A stretch of 64,000 nt of DNA from Halobacteriovorax marinus SJ (GTDB lineage Bacteria; Bdellovibrionota; Bacteriovoracia; Bacteriovoracales; Bacteriovoracaceae), in the NCBI RefSeq assembly GCF_000210915.2, contig NC_016620.1, positions 2,976,001-3,040,000 of the forward strand, given 5' to 3'. The translations under genes were made by a program, and so were the position numbers. Positions within the stretch are counted from its first letter, which is position 1. Each line of letters starts with the position of its first letter. Positions 8,727 to 16,864 of the stretch are shown piece by piece. Below the pieces are notes generated by a model that made no database searches, had not been told where the DNA came from, and saw only the letters and a list, made by a program, of their open reading frames with translations.

Positions 8727-9178
8727 TGAAAGAAGTTCACTTAATAGTCGTTGGAAAGTTAAAAGATAAGAATATCGAATCACTTGAAAACGACTACCTA
8801 AAAAGAATTAAGTCACCTAAATTCATAATTCACGAAGTAAAATCACACAAAGAAAACTTAGACCTTGAGGCCGGAGAAGTTGAAAAAAAACTTAATGATC
8901 TTGGCCCATGCTACCCAATTCTTCTGGCCGAAAATGGTCAGCTTTTTGATAGCCCCAAAATGTCCAAATGGCTATTTAACCTCATTGAAAACCGAAGTGA
9001 GAAGATTGTCTTCATCATCGGAGGAGCCAGTGGGCATGGAGTTAAAATTATTGAAAGGGCCAAAGAGAAGCTTTCGCTATCTCCACTAACCTATCCTCAT
9101 AAGTTAGCTAGACTCCTTTTTGTAGAGCAAATCTACAGAGCTATTACAATTCAATCTGGGCACCCATATCATAAGTAG
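8726..9178 (+). CDS. rlmH: 23S rRNA pseudouridine-1915 N3-methyltransferase
   Basis: A SPOUT-class methyltransferase that modifies pseudouridine 1915 in helix 69 of 23S rRNA, using SAM. IIGGASGHG (about 97-105) is the knotted SAM site, and the C-terminus SPLTYPHKLARLLFVEQIYR ending in GHPYHK is diagnostic. The 150 residues are close to the usual 155. The start is GTG, overlapping the rsfS stop by one base. Confidence 0.96.
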   Translation: MKEVHLIVVGKLKDKNIESLENDYLKRIKSPKFIIHEVKSHKENLDLEAGEVEKKLNDLGPCYPILLAENGQLFDSPKMSKWLFNLIENRSEKIVFIIGGASGHGVKIIERAKEKLSLSPLTYPHKLARLLFVEQIYRAITIQSGHPYHK

Positions 9179-9224
9179 TTCTAAAACTAGAACACTTAAC
9201 TCCTAGAAAATTCATTAAATAACT

Positions 9225-9240
9225 TGGCACTCTTATTGCT
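9225..9240 (+). promoter_or_regulatory. Sigma-54 promoter
   Basis: TGGCACTCTTATTGCT matches the RpoN consensus TGGCAC-N5-TTGCW at every fixed position, with GG at 9226-9227 and GC at 9238-9239 in exact -24/-12 spacing. Transcription would start near 9251, just before the AAAGGAGT ribosome site of the next small gene. No enhancer-binding protein is encoded nearby. Confidence 0.75.
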
Positions 9241-9267
9241 TTAAAGTGAGTAAAAGGAGTATTAAAA

Positions 9268-9435
9268 ATGGGAAAACTTGATCGACTAGATATAGTCATC
9301 CTAACTTCAGCACTGCTGCCATTTCTATTCTTATTAAGTTCAGAAAAGAGTTCTGAATACAGCATTTTTATAACCTTAAATTTCATATTAATGATGATTA
9401 TTTTTATTAATTTCAAAAGGAGTGATTTGAAATGA
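9268..9435 (+). CDS. Small two-helix membrane protein (55 aa)
   Basis: The ATG at 9268 has a strong AAAGGAG site and lies right after a sigma-54 promoter. The 55-residue product has two hydrophobic segments (about 9-23 and 33-49) flanked by charged residues, so it should be a small inner-membrane hairpin. Its TGA overlaps the next gene's ATG as ATGA, and the second gene's ribosome site AAAGGAG lies inside this frame, so the two are translationally coupled. No family was recognised. Confidence 0.7.
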   Translation: MGKLDRLDIVILTSALLPFLFLLSSEKSSEYSIFITLNFILMMIIFINFKRSDLK

Positions 9436-9854
9436 AAAGTATATTTCTATTTTTTCTAATATTACTAACTTCTAACTTTGCCAGCGCAAATGAAGATTTC
9501 TGCTTTGTAGGCTTAGAGAACAATAAGTCACTCTCGATAGATAAGATAAATAAGAGAATGAGCTGCCAAACAAGAGACTCACTCGTTGTTGCTCTCCAGG
9601 CCGGCACACTAACAATCGGTACAGTCACTGCTCTTTGTACCTGGGCGCCTGAGCCTGGTTTAACTAAAATCAGTGCAGCTGTTCTCGCGACGACGGGACT
9701 AATTGTAAATTATGCAACATTCATAATGAGAAATATTCCATGTAACTCTACAAGTGAAAGAGAATTAAATGATTATGAGAAGAGAGAATTTATGGAAAAA
9801 ATGTGTAGGGCCATAGATAAAACTTTTAATCCCTACACTGAGAAATGTGAATAG
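9432..9854 (+). CDS. Secreted cysteine-containing protein with hydrophobic hairpin
   Basis: The 140-residue product has a clear signal peptide (FLFFLILLTSNFASA, cleavage near residue 19). The mature part has six cysteines plus a hydrophobic central region (about 55-92) that looks like two membrane-crossing helices or a buried hairpin. It is translated from an ATG overlapping the stop of the 55-residue protein and shares its sigma-54 promoter. Envelope location is inferred. No relative was recognised. Confidence 0.7.
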   Translation: MKSIFLFFLILLTSNFASANEDFCFVGLENNKSLSIDKINKRMSCQTRDSLVVALQAGTLTIGTVTALCTWAPEPGLTKISAAVLATTGLIVNYATFIMRNIPCNSTSERELNDYEKREFMEKMCRAIDKTFNPYTEKCE

Positions 9855-9856
9855 AA

Positions 9857-11251
9857 CTATTTTACATAAACTTCATACCAATAATCTTGGCTTTCATTTA
9901 GAACAAATCTATTTGAAAGCTTCAAATCTAACTCTTTAACTCTCTCACGGAGCTTTTCTTGAATTCCATTATTTTGAAGGTTATTTAAAACTACAACTTC
10001 TGTCTTATTACTGCATTCTAGATCTAATTTCTTTTTAAAGTAACCATGAACTTTCTGAGTTCCAGCATCAATTGGCCACATGAAACATATTTTTCTTGCT
10101 TGATAATTTTTCTCAATATGCTCAACTGAAGAAATAATCACTTCCTGCTTTGACTTTAAATAATTGTTTCTCCACCCATTCTCACTATTGTAAACCCCAA
10201 GAGAAAAAAGGATTAGTAACAATAAAAAGCAGTACTTATTTTTAAAGTAGCCAACTAGAGTGAAAATGGTAAAACACATTGAAAAATAAACTGGTAAAAA
10301 GTCTCTCTCTATAGAGTCTTCAAAAAAGATAAAGAATAGGAGAAAGAATAACGAATACAGCCCTTGTATGAGAAGAGAATCTCTTAAACGAGTATCCAAC
10401 CTCTTAAAGACCTTTACTAGAATACAAGAAGAGATAAAGAATATAATTATAAAATAAAATCCTAGTGCATTTTCAAAAATATTAATCACTTTAAATAATG
10501 ACTCTATTTTAGCTGTCCCTATAGAAAAGAAAGAAATATTCTCCTCTAGATGACTCAACTCCCCCAAGGCAAATGGATGGCTTGAAAGCTTTCCTCTAAA
10601 GAAGTAATTCAAAGAAAAGAAGACAATTAAGCCTAAGAACGACGGCAAAGTGATTAAAGCGTTTTTGATAAGGTTCTCTCTTCCTTTAAAGAAAGAAATT
10701 ATGACCAAAGAAATACTTAGAGCAATGGCTGACTCTCGAGTTAAAACAAGGATCAACATTGTGAGAGAAGCGGCCCTATTCTTGACCTTGTAGAGAAAAT
10801 AGAGAGTCAGGAAAAAGAGAAAGACTGCCGGCATATCAGCCTGACATTCTACTAAGTAATTAGAAATCCCTGGTAAGAAAAAGGTCAAGAGAATTGCTAA
10901 TGATGCAATAATTTTTGGAATAAATTGCGATAGATAATATAAGAAAATTGCAAGAGTAGAAATTGAAAGAGAAATAGAGAAGAGATGTGCATTTGAATGA
11001 GAGAGATCAAAAATTGAAAACCACCCTACCGCCATAATTCTATAAAAAGGAGGATGGCCAAGAAAATCATAACTTTCGTGAAATGGATTTATGGAGGAGA
11101 TCTTATTTGTCACTATTGAGTCTACGATGTGATAGAGCTCATCTTCCATTAAGATTAGAGGTACTCTCTCACCAAACATATAGTAAGAGAGAATAAATAA
11201 GAGTGCTAAAAATATGTAATTAGCTGATTTTGTATTAATTCTTTCCATCAC
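9857..11251 (-). CDS. GT-C family membrane glycosyltransferase (PMT/ArnT-like)
   Basis: The product of about 464 residues has 10-12 membrane helices. The first outer loop carries an acidic EDELYH motif (about 36-41) and then GHPPFYR, the arrangement of the GT39/GT83 family, which moves sugars from polyprenyl-phosphate donors to acceptors outside the membrane. The C-terminal 90 residues form a soluble periplasmic tail. The start is GTG at 11251 or the adjacent ATG at 11248, with a weak ribosome site. It is divergent from the glycan operon, so a shared role in a surface polymer is plausible but inferred. It could also modify a lipid or protein. Confidence 0.75.
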   Translation of the reverse strand: MMERINTKSANYIFLALLFILSYYMFGERVPLILMEDELYHIVDSIVTNKISSINPFHESYDFLGHPPFYRIMAVGWFSIFDLSHSNAHLFSISLSISTLAIFLYYLSQFIPKIIASLAILLTFFLPGISNYLVECQADMPAVFLFFLTLYFLYKVKNRAASLTMLILVLTRESAIALSISLVIISFFKGRENLIKNALITLPSFLGLIVFFSLNYFFRGKLSSHPFALGELSHLEENISFFSIGTAKIESLFKVINIFENALGFYFIIIFFISSCILVKVFKRLDTRLRDSLLIQGLYSLFFLLFFIFFEDSIERDFLPVYFSMCFTIFTLVGYFKNKYCFLLLLILFSLGVYNSENGWRNNYLKSKQEVIISSVEHIEKNYQARKICFMWPIDAGTQKVHGYFKKKLDLECSNKTEVVVLNNLQNNGIQEKLRERVKELDLKLSNRFVLNESQDYWYEVYVK

Positions 11252-11290
11252 ATTAAGTTTTCACTAAAAAATATCTATAACTAGAGTTCG

Positions 11291-11319
11291 TTGACTCTGA
11301 ATCATCCAATCTATATACT
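11291..11319 (+). promoter_or_regulatory. Strong sigma-70 promoter of glycan operon, apparently leaderless
   Basis: TTGACT (11291-11296), a 17-base spacer and TATACT (11314-11319) match the housekeeping consensus at 5 of 6 positions each. The predicted start of transcription, 6-7 bases on, falls at or next to the A of the ATG at 11326. Confidence 0.65.
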
Positions 11320-11325
11320 TTTAAA

Positions 11326-13179
11326 ATGCTAGGTATCATTGGTAAAAATGTCAAAACTGAAGATCATTCAGAAAGCTCTCTATTGGGCAAAGACTACTTC
11401 TTTGTGGCCAATAAGAAGCTTTACGAAAATGAGCAATTCTCACTACTGCTTTGCGGAACTATTACAAACTTTCTCACTGAAGTTAGAAGCGAAGACAATT
11501 TTTCAAACCTTTTAGAATTATATCAGAGGTATGGCAATTTCTTCTACAAGTATATAGATGGGCCATTCTTTATCATGCTCTGGGACAAGAGTACCCAGAA
11601 GTTAATTCTTGCTAATAATAGACATCAGACATCTAATCTCTACTATTCATTTGAAGATAGCACGCTTTACTTTAGTGACTCGCTTGAGAAGATTAACTCC
11701 GCTCTAAAATCAGATAATCCTTTCATGCCTAGTATAAGAAGTTTTCTCTCAAATGGTTTTACTTATTCTGATAAAACTCAAATTCAAAATATATCAAAGC
11801 TACTCCCTACATTTTCACTCATCTTCGAGAAAGGTAAGTTAGAAGTGATCAATCATTGGGACGAAGAGATCAACTTTACAAAGAGAGAAATTACAAACTT
11901 AGATGATAGATTAAATGAGTATGAAAATACTTATCAGAATGTGCTAAAGAGTTATCTCACTAAGAATGTTGGAAAGAATATTGGATGTCTTTTAAGCGGT
12001 GGGCACGATACAAGTTTTGCGGCCATTCAGCTTAGTAAATTGAATCTAAGTAAAGTAAGTGCTTACACTGTTACCTTTCCCAACTGGGCCTTTAATGAAG
12101 AAGAGCATGCAAGAAATATTGCAGAGAAATTTGGAATCGATTTTTGTCCTGTTCCCTTCTTACCTAAACACCTAGATGATATTGTTGAATTAATTCACGC
12201 TGTCGAAGAACCTGTTGTAGGTGTTGCTCTTCCGCTCTTTATACTTTCAATGAAAGCTAAGGAAGACGGGATTGATATTATTGTTGGTGGCGATGGTGGA
12301 GATACGATGTGGGGGGAATATTACCCCGTTGGAGAAATTCATCGCTATATAAAGTTCCTTCCCCTTCCTTGCAGAAAGCTACTACACCTATGTAGTAAAG
12401 CCCTAGCAAAAATAACAGACTGGGAGAGGTTCTGGGAACTCGAGCACGTATTAAGTATTTTTGCGCAAAGAGATTATTACGATCAATTCATGAGAAAACT
12501 CTGCACCTATAGGCATTTTAATGACCCTGTACTTCGAGATCTTTTTTCACCAGAGTCTTACGGTGGAGGAGAGATTTCAAGAAGTATACTAGAGGTGCCA
12601 TTTAGAAGAGATAATTTTAATGAAGCTCTGATAGAAGGAAAATTATTCAATGCCTTCTATACATATATGGGATTCTCTCAAACAAAACTAATGAAGTTCT
12701 TAAAGATTGATTTCTTTATGCCGACTGTTCAAAAACCTATAATTGATTTTATTACAGCTCTTCCTAGTCTCTGGATTAATGGTGGAAATACATTTCAACG
12801 TCTCACAAATAATAAGAAAATAAATAGAAAATTTCATAAGAAGGCCTTATCAAGATATTTATCTAAAGATGAGATATATAATCGAAGCTTTGATATTCCC
12901 TGGCATCTTATTTTAAGGCCGAGGGAAGATATCCTAACAGAATTAGAGCACGCTCTCATAAGACGAGGATGGTACAACAAGACCTATCTCAAATCCCTTT
13001 TTAAAGAGTTTAAAGAGCAAAAAGTTAAAGAAGATGAGCTTCTTGAACTTAAAACCCATGGTTATAGGATATTCACCCTATTAAGCTTAGAGATATGGTG
13101 CCAATTATTTTTAGATAAGAAAAGTTATTCAAGTTTTGACGGTAACGTATCTAACTTCCTAAGAGGTCACAATGAATGA
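11326..13179 (+). CDS. Asparagine-synthase-like protein lacking the glutaminase cysteine
   Basis: Two AsnB-type domains are seen. The N-terminus starts MLGIIGKN where glutamine-dependent enzymes have MCGI, so the Cys nucleophile is replaced by Leu. The synthetase half has the ATP pyrophosphatase loop as SGGHDT (224-229) and GGDGGDTMWGEY (about 321-332). It therefore may adenylate a carboxylate but cannot take ammonia from glutamine by the usual route. It could use free ammonia, borrow it from the intact paralogue four genes on, or do other chemistry. There is no ribosome site before the ATG, matching a leaderless message. Of 617 residues, the last 150 are poorly conserved. It is first in a five-gene overlapping operon. 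Confidence 0.85.
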   Translation: MLGIIGKNVKTEDHSESSLLGKDYFFVANKKLYENEQFSLLLCGTITNFLTEVRSEDNFSNLLELYQRYGNFFYKYIDGPFFIMLWDKSTQKLILANNRHQTSNLYYSFEDSTLYFSDSLEKINSALKSDNPFMPSIRSFLSNGFTYSDKTQIQNISKLLPTFSLIFEKGKLEVINHWDEEINFTKREITNLDDRLNEYENTYQNVLKSYLTKNVGKNIGCLLSGGHDTSFAAIQLSKLNLSKVSAYTVTFPNWAFNEEEHARNIAEKFGIDFCPVPFLPKHLDDIVELIHAVEEPVVGVALPLFILSMKAKEDGIDIIVGGDGGDTMWGEYYPVGEIHRYIKFLPLPCRKLLHLCSKALAKITDWERFWELEHVLSIFAQRDYYDQFMRKLCTYRHFNDPVLRDLFSPESYGGGEISRSILEVPFRRDNFNEALIEGKLFNAFYTYMGFSQTKLMKFLKIDFFMPTVQKPIIDFITALPSLWINGGNTFQRLTNNKKINRKFHKKALSRYLSKDEIYNRSFDIPWHLILRPREDILTELEHALIRRGWYNKTYLKSLFKEFKEQKVKEDELLELKTHGYRIFTLLSLEIWCQLFLDKKSYSSFDGNVSNFLRGHNE

Positions 13180-14383
13180 AATTTGTATTCACGGCCTAGG
13201 AATTGTTGGATTGGTTCAGGCCCTTAAACTTTGTGAAGATGGGCATAAGGTCGCCTTATACGATATAAACTCTGAAACAAAGGAATCGATCAGTAGAGCA
13301 AAGATTCCTTTTTATGAAAGAGATATTGAAGGGCTTCTTGAAAAATACCTAAATCAAAGTTTAAGGCTCATCGACGAGAGTGAGATTGCTAATTACAATA
13401 TTCATTTCATATGTGTAGGAACACCTTCTAACTCAAACAATACAGTTAACTTAGACCACCTAATAAGTTCTATAGAAGGCATTGAAGAAAAAGGAATTAA
13501 AAACGCTACACTCGTGATACGCTCAACTGTTCCACCCAATACAATCACTGAATTAACTCATAGTAAAAATAGCTTTGATAATATTATCTACTTTCCTGAA
13601 TTTCTTAGGCAAGGAAGTGCATGGAAAGATCAGAAAGATGAGAAAACAATCATCTACTCCGTGAATAGAGGGTGCGATAGTACTTTCAAAGGTCTATTCA
13701 AAGAAGGGGTAAATTTCAAATCAATAGATACCAAATCAGCAGAGTTTTTAAAGTACGCTAATAATACATTTCATGCACTGAAAGTTACATTTATTAATGA
13801 GCTATCATCACTAGCTGATGCAATGGATGTAGATTTCAAAGAAGTCTTAGATCTTTTCACGAGTGATACAAAGCTCAATATCTCTAAGGCCTATTTGAGT
13901 CCAGGGTTACCCTACGGAGGTCAATGCCTAACCAAAGAGGTAAAAGCTTTAAGTAAAATTTCAAAGCTACAAAGTATACAGACACCATTAATTTCATCTA
14001 TAGAAGAGAGCAATGATGAACATTTACAAAGATGTATCGAATCATTGAAGAAATATGAATCTGCTGGATTTATAGGGATTGGTTTTAAATCCAACTCTGG
14101 CGATATAAGAAATAGCCCCGTCCTCAGTATATTAAATGCTCTTACTAACACTCACTACTTCCATCCGGTAGATCATTCAACAATGATTCAGGCTAAAAAG
14201 CATTTGAGTATAGAAAGTTTAATTGAATTTTCAAAAGTCATTATTATTTCCACTAATGATCTCTCACTAGAAGATTGGGAGAAATTATTTAAAAGCTCTA
14301 GAGATATCTTAATTTCCTCAACTAAGATTAAGTGCCCTTTACCTAATTACAAACCGAGGGTTATTGGAGAGACAAAGAGATGA
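13172..14383 (+). CDS. UDP-glucose/GDP-mannose dehydrogenase family enzyme
   Basis: An NAD-dependent four-electron oxidation of a nucleotide sugar to its uronic acid. The Rossmann motif HGLGIVGL is at residues 7-14, CVGTPSN at 81-87, PEFLRQGSA (142-150) holds the conserved glutamate, and PYGGQCLTKE places the catalytic cysteine at 252. The 403 residues are within family range. The exact donor (UDP-Glc, UDP-GlcNAc or other) cannot be read off. It overlaps the upstream gene by 8 bases and the next by 4. A uronate product next to two amidotransferase-like genes suggests uronamide formation. Confidence 0.9.
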   Translation: MNEICIHGLGIVGLVQALKLCEDGHKVALYDINSETKESISRAKIPFYERDIEGLLEKYLNQSLRLIDESEIANYNIHFICVGTPSNSNNTVNLDHLISSIEGIEEKGIKNATLVIRSTVPPNTITELTHSKNSFDNIIYFPEFLRQGSAWKDQKDEKTIIYSVNRGCDSTFKGLFKEGVNFKSIDTKSAEFLKYANNTFHALKVTFINELSSLADAMDVDFKEVLDLFTSDTKLNISKAYLSPGLPYGGQCLTKEVKALSKISKLQSIQTPLISSIEESNDEHLQRCIESLKKYESAGFIGIGFKSNSGDIRNSPVLSILNALTNTHYFHPVDHSTMIQAKKHLSIESLIEFSKVIIISTNDLSLEDWEKLFKSSRDILISSTKIKCPLPNYKPRVIGETKR

Positions 14384-15255
14384 GTCCAAAAATTACTTTT
14401 GTCCTCCCTACAAAAGATGAAGAAAAAACAATAGGAAATATCATAAAGGAGATTAACTCACTTTCAAGTGAACTTAATTTTCAGATCTCAGAGATTCTTG
14501 TCTCTGATGATTCAAGAGACAATACGAAAGAAATTGCTCTATCGTTAGGAGCGAAAGTTCTCTTTGGAGGAGGCAAAGGTTTAGGCGAAGCCATGTACCG
14601 TGGGCTAAAAGCAGCCTCAAATACTGACTGCGACTTTATCATTTCTCTAGATACAGATGGACAGACAAATCTTGCAGAAATTTCTGATATGACTCAGGCC
14701 ATAAATGAGCAAAAGGCGGACCTCGTTCTATCCTCACGCTTTAAGCGCAAAGATCTCGTTTCTTATAACTATCCATTAATAAATAGAATTGGAGTTCTCA
14801 TTCTAGTTAAATTCTTAAGGTATGGGAGTAAGTCTCCTCTCACCGACTCCCACGGAGGAATTAGAATTATGAAAAAGGATGTTGCCTCTAGACTTGAAAT
14901 GCTTGGTACACATACATATGTACAAGAAACAATTTTTGATGCAGCAAAGAAAGGATTTAAAATTGCTGAGATTGAAGGTAGATGGTTACCTCGAAATGGT
15001 GAATCAAGAGTACTTGCCTCCATTCCAAAGTATGTGGCGTACACTCTGCCTGTCATCATTTTAAGACTTGGACTTCATATGAAGTTATTACTACCAATTT
15101 TCTGCACACTATTACTCTTATCGATAGGTTATTTAATCATTAGTTTAAGTACTACAGCTGTTGTTTCTATATTGATTTCAATCTTACTTATTTTCCAGGT
15201 ATATCTATTTGAATACCTACAAAGTGTACTTATCCAAAACAGAAGATATGAATAA
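14380..15255 (+). CDS. GT2 glycosyltransferase with C-terminal membrane helices
   Basis: A GT-A fold family 2 enzyme: FVLPTKDEEKTIGNIIKEI at the N-terminus, SLDTDGQTN with the metal-binding DxD (about residues 88-96), and SRFKRKD after it. Two hydrophobic segments at about 235-285 would anchor it in the membrane, as in polyprenyl-phosphate sugar transferases. It probably adds a sugar to an undecaprenyl-phosphate carrier or a growing glycan; donor and acceptor are not visible. It overlaps the genes on both sides. Confidence 0.88.
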   Translation: MSPKITFVLPTKDEEKTIGNIIKEINSLSSELNFQISEILVSDDSRDNTKEIALSLGAKVLFGGGKGLGEAMYRGLKAASNTDCDFIISLDTDGQTNLAEISDMTQAINEQKADLVLSSRFKRKDLVSYNYPLINRIGVLILVKFLRYGSKSPLTDSHGGIRIMKKDVASRLEMLGTHTYVQETIFDAAKKGFKIAEIEGRWLPRNGESRVLASIPKYVAYTLPVIILRLGLHMKLLLPIFCTLLLLSIGYLIISLSTTAVVSILISILLIFQVYLFEYLQSVLIQNRRYE

Positions 15256-16864
15256 ATACTATCTCAACGAAGTCTTATCTTTAATGCCTCGTCTTCTTTC
15301 CCTACTTGATAGAAGACCCTTCAGTTCAACTCGAGGCTCCTTTGATAAATCCTACTGGCACTTTAAAACATCTGATTTTTCCAATGCAGCAGCTCAAATG
15401 GGTATGGAAACGTTGGCCAGAGTTTGGAATATAGATGATAGTTCAAACCCTTATTACAAGAATGAAAATATACTAAACCTAACAAAATGCTCTCTCTTAT
15501 ATACTGTTAGCATTCAACACAACGACGGGTCTTATGATGAATGGTATTATAACGAAAGAGGATGGGCTGGCCCTACCGGCTATGTTCTTCAAAGTGTTTG
15601 TAAAACCTATCAAATAATCAAAGATCACCTTAGTGAGAAAGAGAAGTCTATCGTAATAGATTCAATTAAGAGATCTTGTCTCCATCTTGATAGAAGAGAT
15701 GAGAAGAATATCTTAGCAAATCATATTGCTGTAACGATTATGTCTCTCACTAGCTCCTATGAAATTTTGCAGTCACCGCAGCTAAAAGATTCAATAATAA
15801 AGTGGTGGAAGTTCTTTCAAGATTACAGTTTTGATGAGGGATGGAGTCTAGAATACGATGGGATAGACTTTGGCTACAACTTTGCTTCAATTAGCTTCCT
15901 ATCAAGAACTTTAGATTCTATTCACTTAGAAGGTCTTGAAGATTATATTTATAAGAGCTTTAATTTCTTACAATATTTCTTCTATCCAGATGGTACATTC
16001 GGAGGATCTCTTGGATCTAGAAATACTGAACATCTCTACCCATTTGCCATTGAGTTTTGGAAAGAGAAATTAGATATTGCTTCAAGAATAGATTCACTTC
16101 TAAAGAATAAGAAAATTAAATTAATCCCTCCAAGTACCCAAGATGATCACTATATTATGTATAGAACTAATGATTATCTTGAAGCTTACGAGTTGCACGC
16201 TTCTAAAAAACAAGAGACGTCATACCTACTCCCTTTTGAAAAAGAAGGACATTGGACTAAAGAATTTAAAGAAAGTGGAATTATTATAAACAAGGGAGTT
16301 AGTAGTTATTTTTTGAGTAATCTAAAAAAAGGTGGCGCGTTCTATTACTTCAACTTAAATAATTCTGAGCTAAATAGAAAAGACTCCGGACTAATTGGCA
16401 ACTTAAACGGAAAACTCCTTACGAGTAGTTATAGCAGTAATGATTGGAAGGCGACTTATCATGAAAAGAGTTTTTCAACAGAGAATAGACTGGAGAAGGT
16501 AGATAACAAGCTCTTTAACCCTCTTACATCAAGTATATTTAAAATTGTAGTAATGTTTTTGGGCAGTAGTACTTTTCTAAGTTATAAATTAAAATCTATC
16601 ATTAGAAGTCTACTCATTGTAGGTAGAAACCCTGAAAAGAATATTCATTATCGTAGAGAAATTACCATTCAAAAAGATAATATAAAAGTAGTTGATTCTC
16701 TTAAGGGAAAAGCTTCTGGAAATATCATGATTGAAGATGACTTCACATTGCGCTATGTCCCTCAGTCACAATACTTCACAGAGCAAAAGCTTTCAAGCTC
16801 GCCTAAATTTCACTATAAGAATAAGAATAATGACTTCTATCTAGAGAGAGAGTTTGAGTTATAA
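15248..16864 (+). CDS. Heparinase II/III-like (alpha/alpha toroid plus beta-sandwich) protein
   Basis: I place the start at the ATG at 15248 (MNKYYLNEVL), giving 538 residues; an upstream TTG at 15209 lies within the previous gene. The first 330 residues are helical with pattern DRRPFSSTRGSFDKSYW, NDGSYDEWYYNERGW and PDGTFGGSLGSRNTEH, which I associate with toroid proteins in polysaccharide clusters. The C-terminus is beta-rich, as in heparinase II/III lyases. No signal peptide is seen, so if it is a lyase it works in the cytoplasm or is exported another way. An alternative is a glycan epimerase or a non-catalytic partner. The neighbouring AsnB gene overlaps its stop by one base. Confidence 0.6.
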   Translation: MNKYYLNEVLSLMPRLLSLLDRRPFSSTRGSFDKSYWHFKTSDFSNAAAQMGMETLARVWNIDDSSNPYYKNENILNLTKCSLLYTVSIQHNDGSYDEWYYNERGWAGPTGYVLQSVCKTYQIIKDHLSEKEKSIVIDSIKRSCLHLDRRDEKNILANHIAVTIMSLTSSYEILQSPQLKDSIIKWWKFFQDYSFDEGWSLEYDGIDFGYNFASISFLSRTLDSIHLEGLEDYIYKSFNFLQYFFYPDGTFGGSLGSRNTEHLYPFAIEFWKEKLDIASRIDSLLKNKKIKLIPPSTQDDHYIMYRTNDYLEAYELHASKKQETSYLLPFEKEGHWTKEFKESGIIINKGVSSYFLSNLKKGGAFYYFNLNNSELNRKDSGLIGNLNGKLLTSSYSSNDWKATYHEKSFSTENRLEKVDNKLFNPLTSSIFKIVVMFLGSSTFLSYKLKSIIRSLLIVGRNPEKNIHYRREITIQKDNIKVVDSLKGKASGNIMIEDDFTLRYVPQSQYFTEQKLSSSPKFHYKNKNNDFYLEREFEL

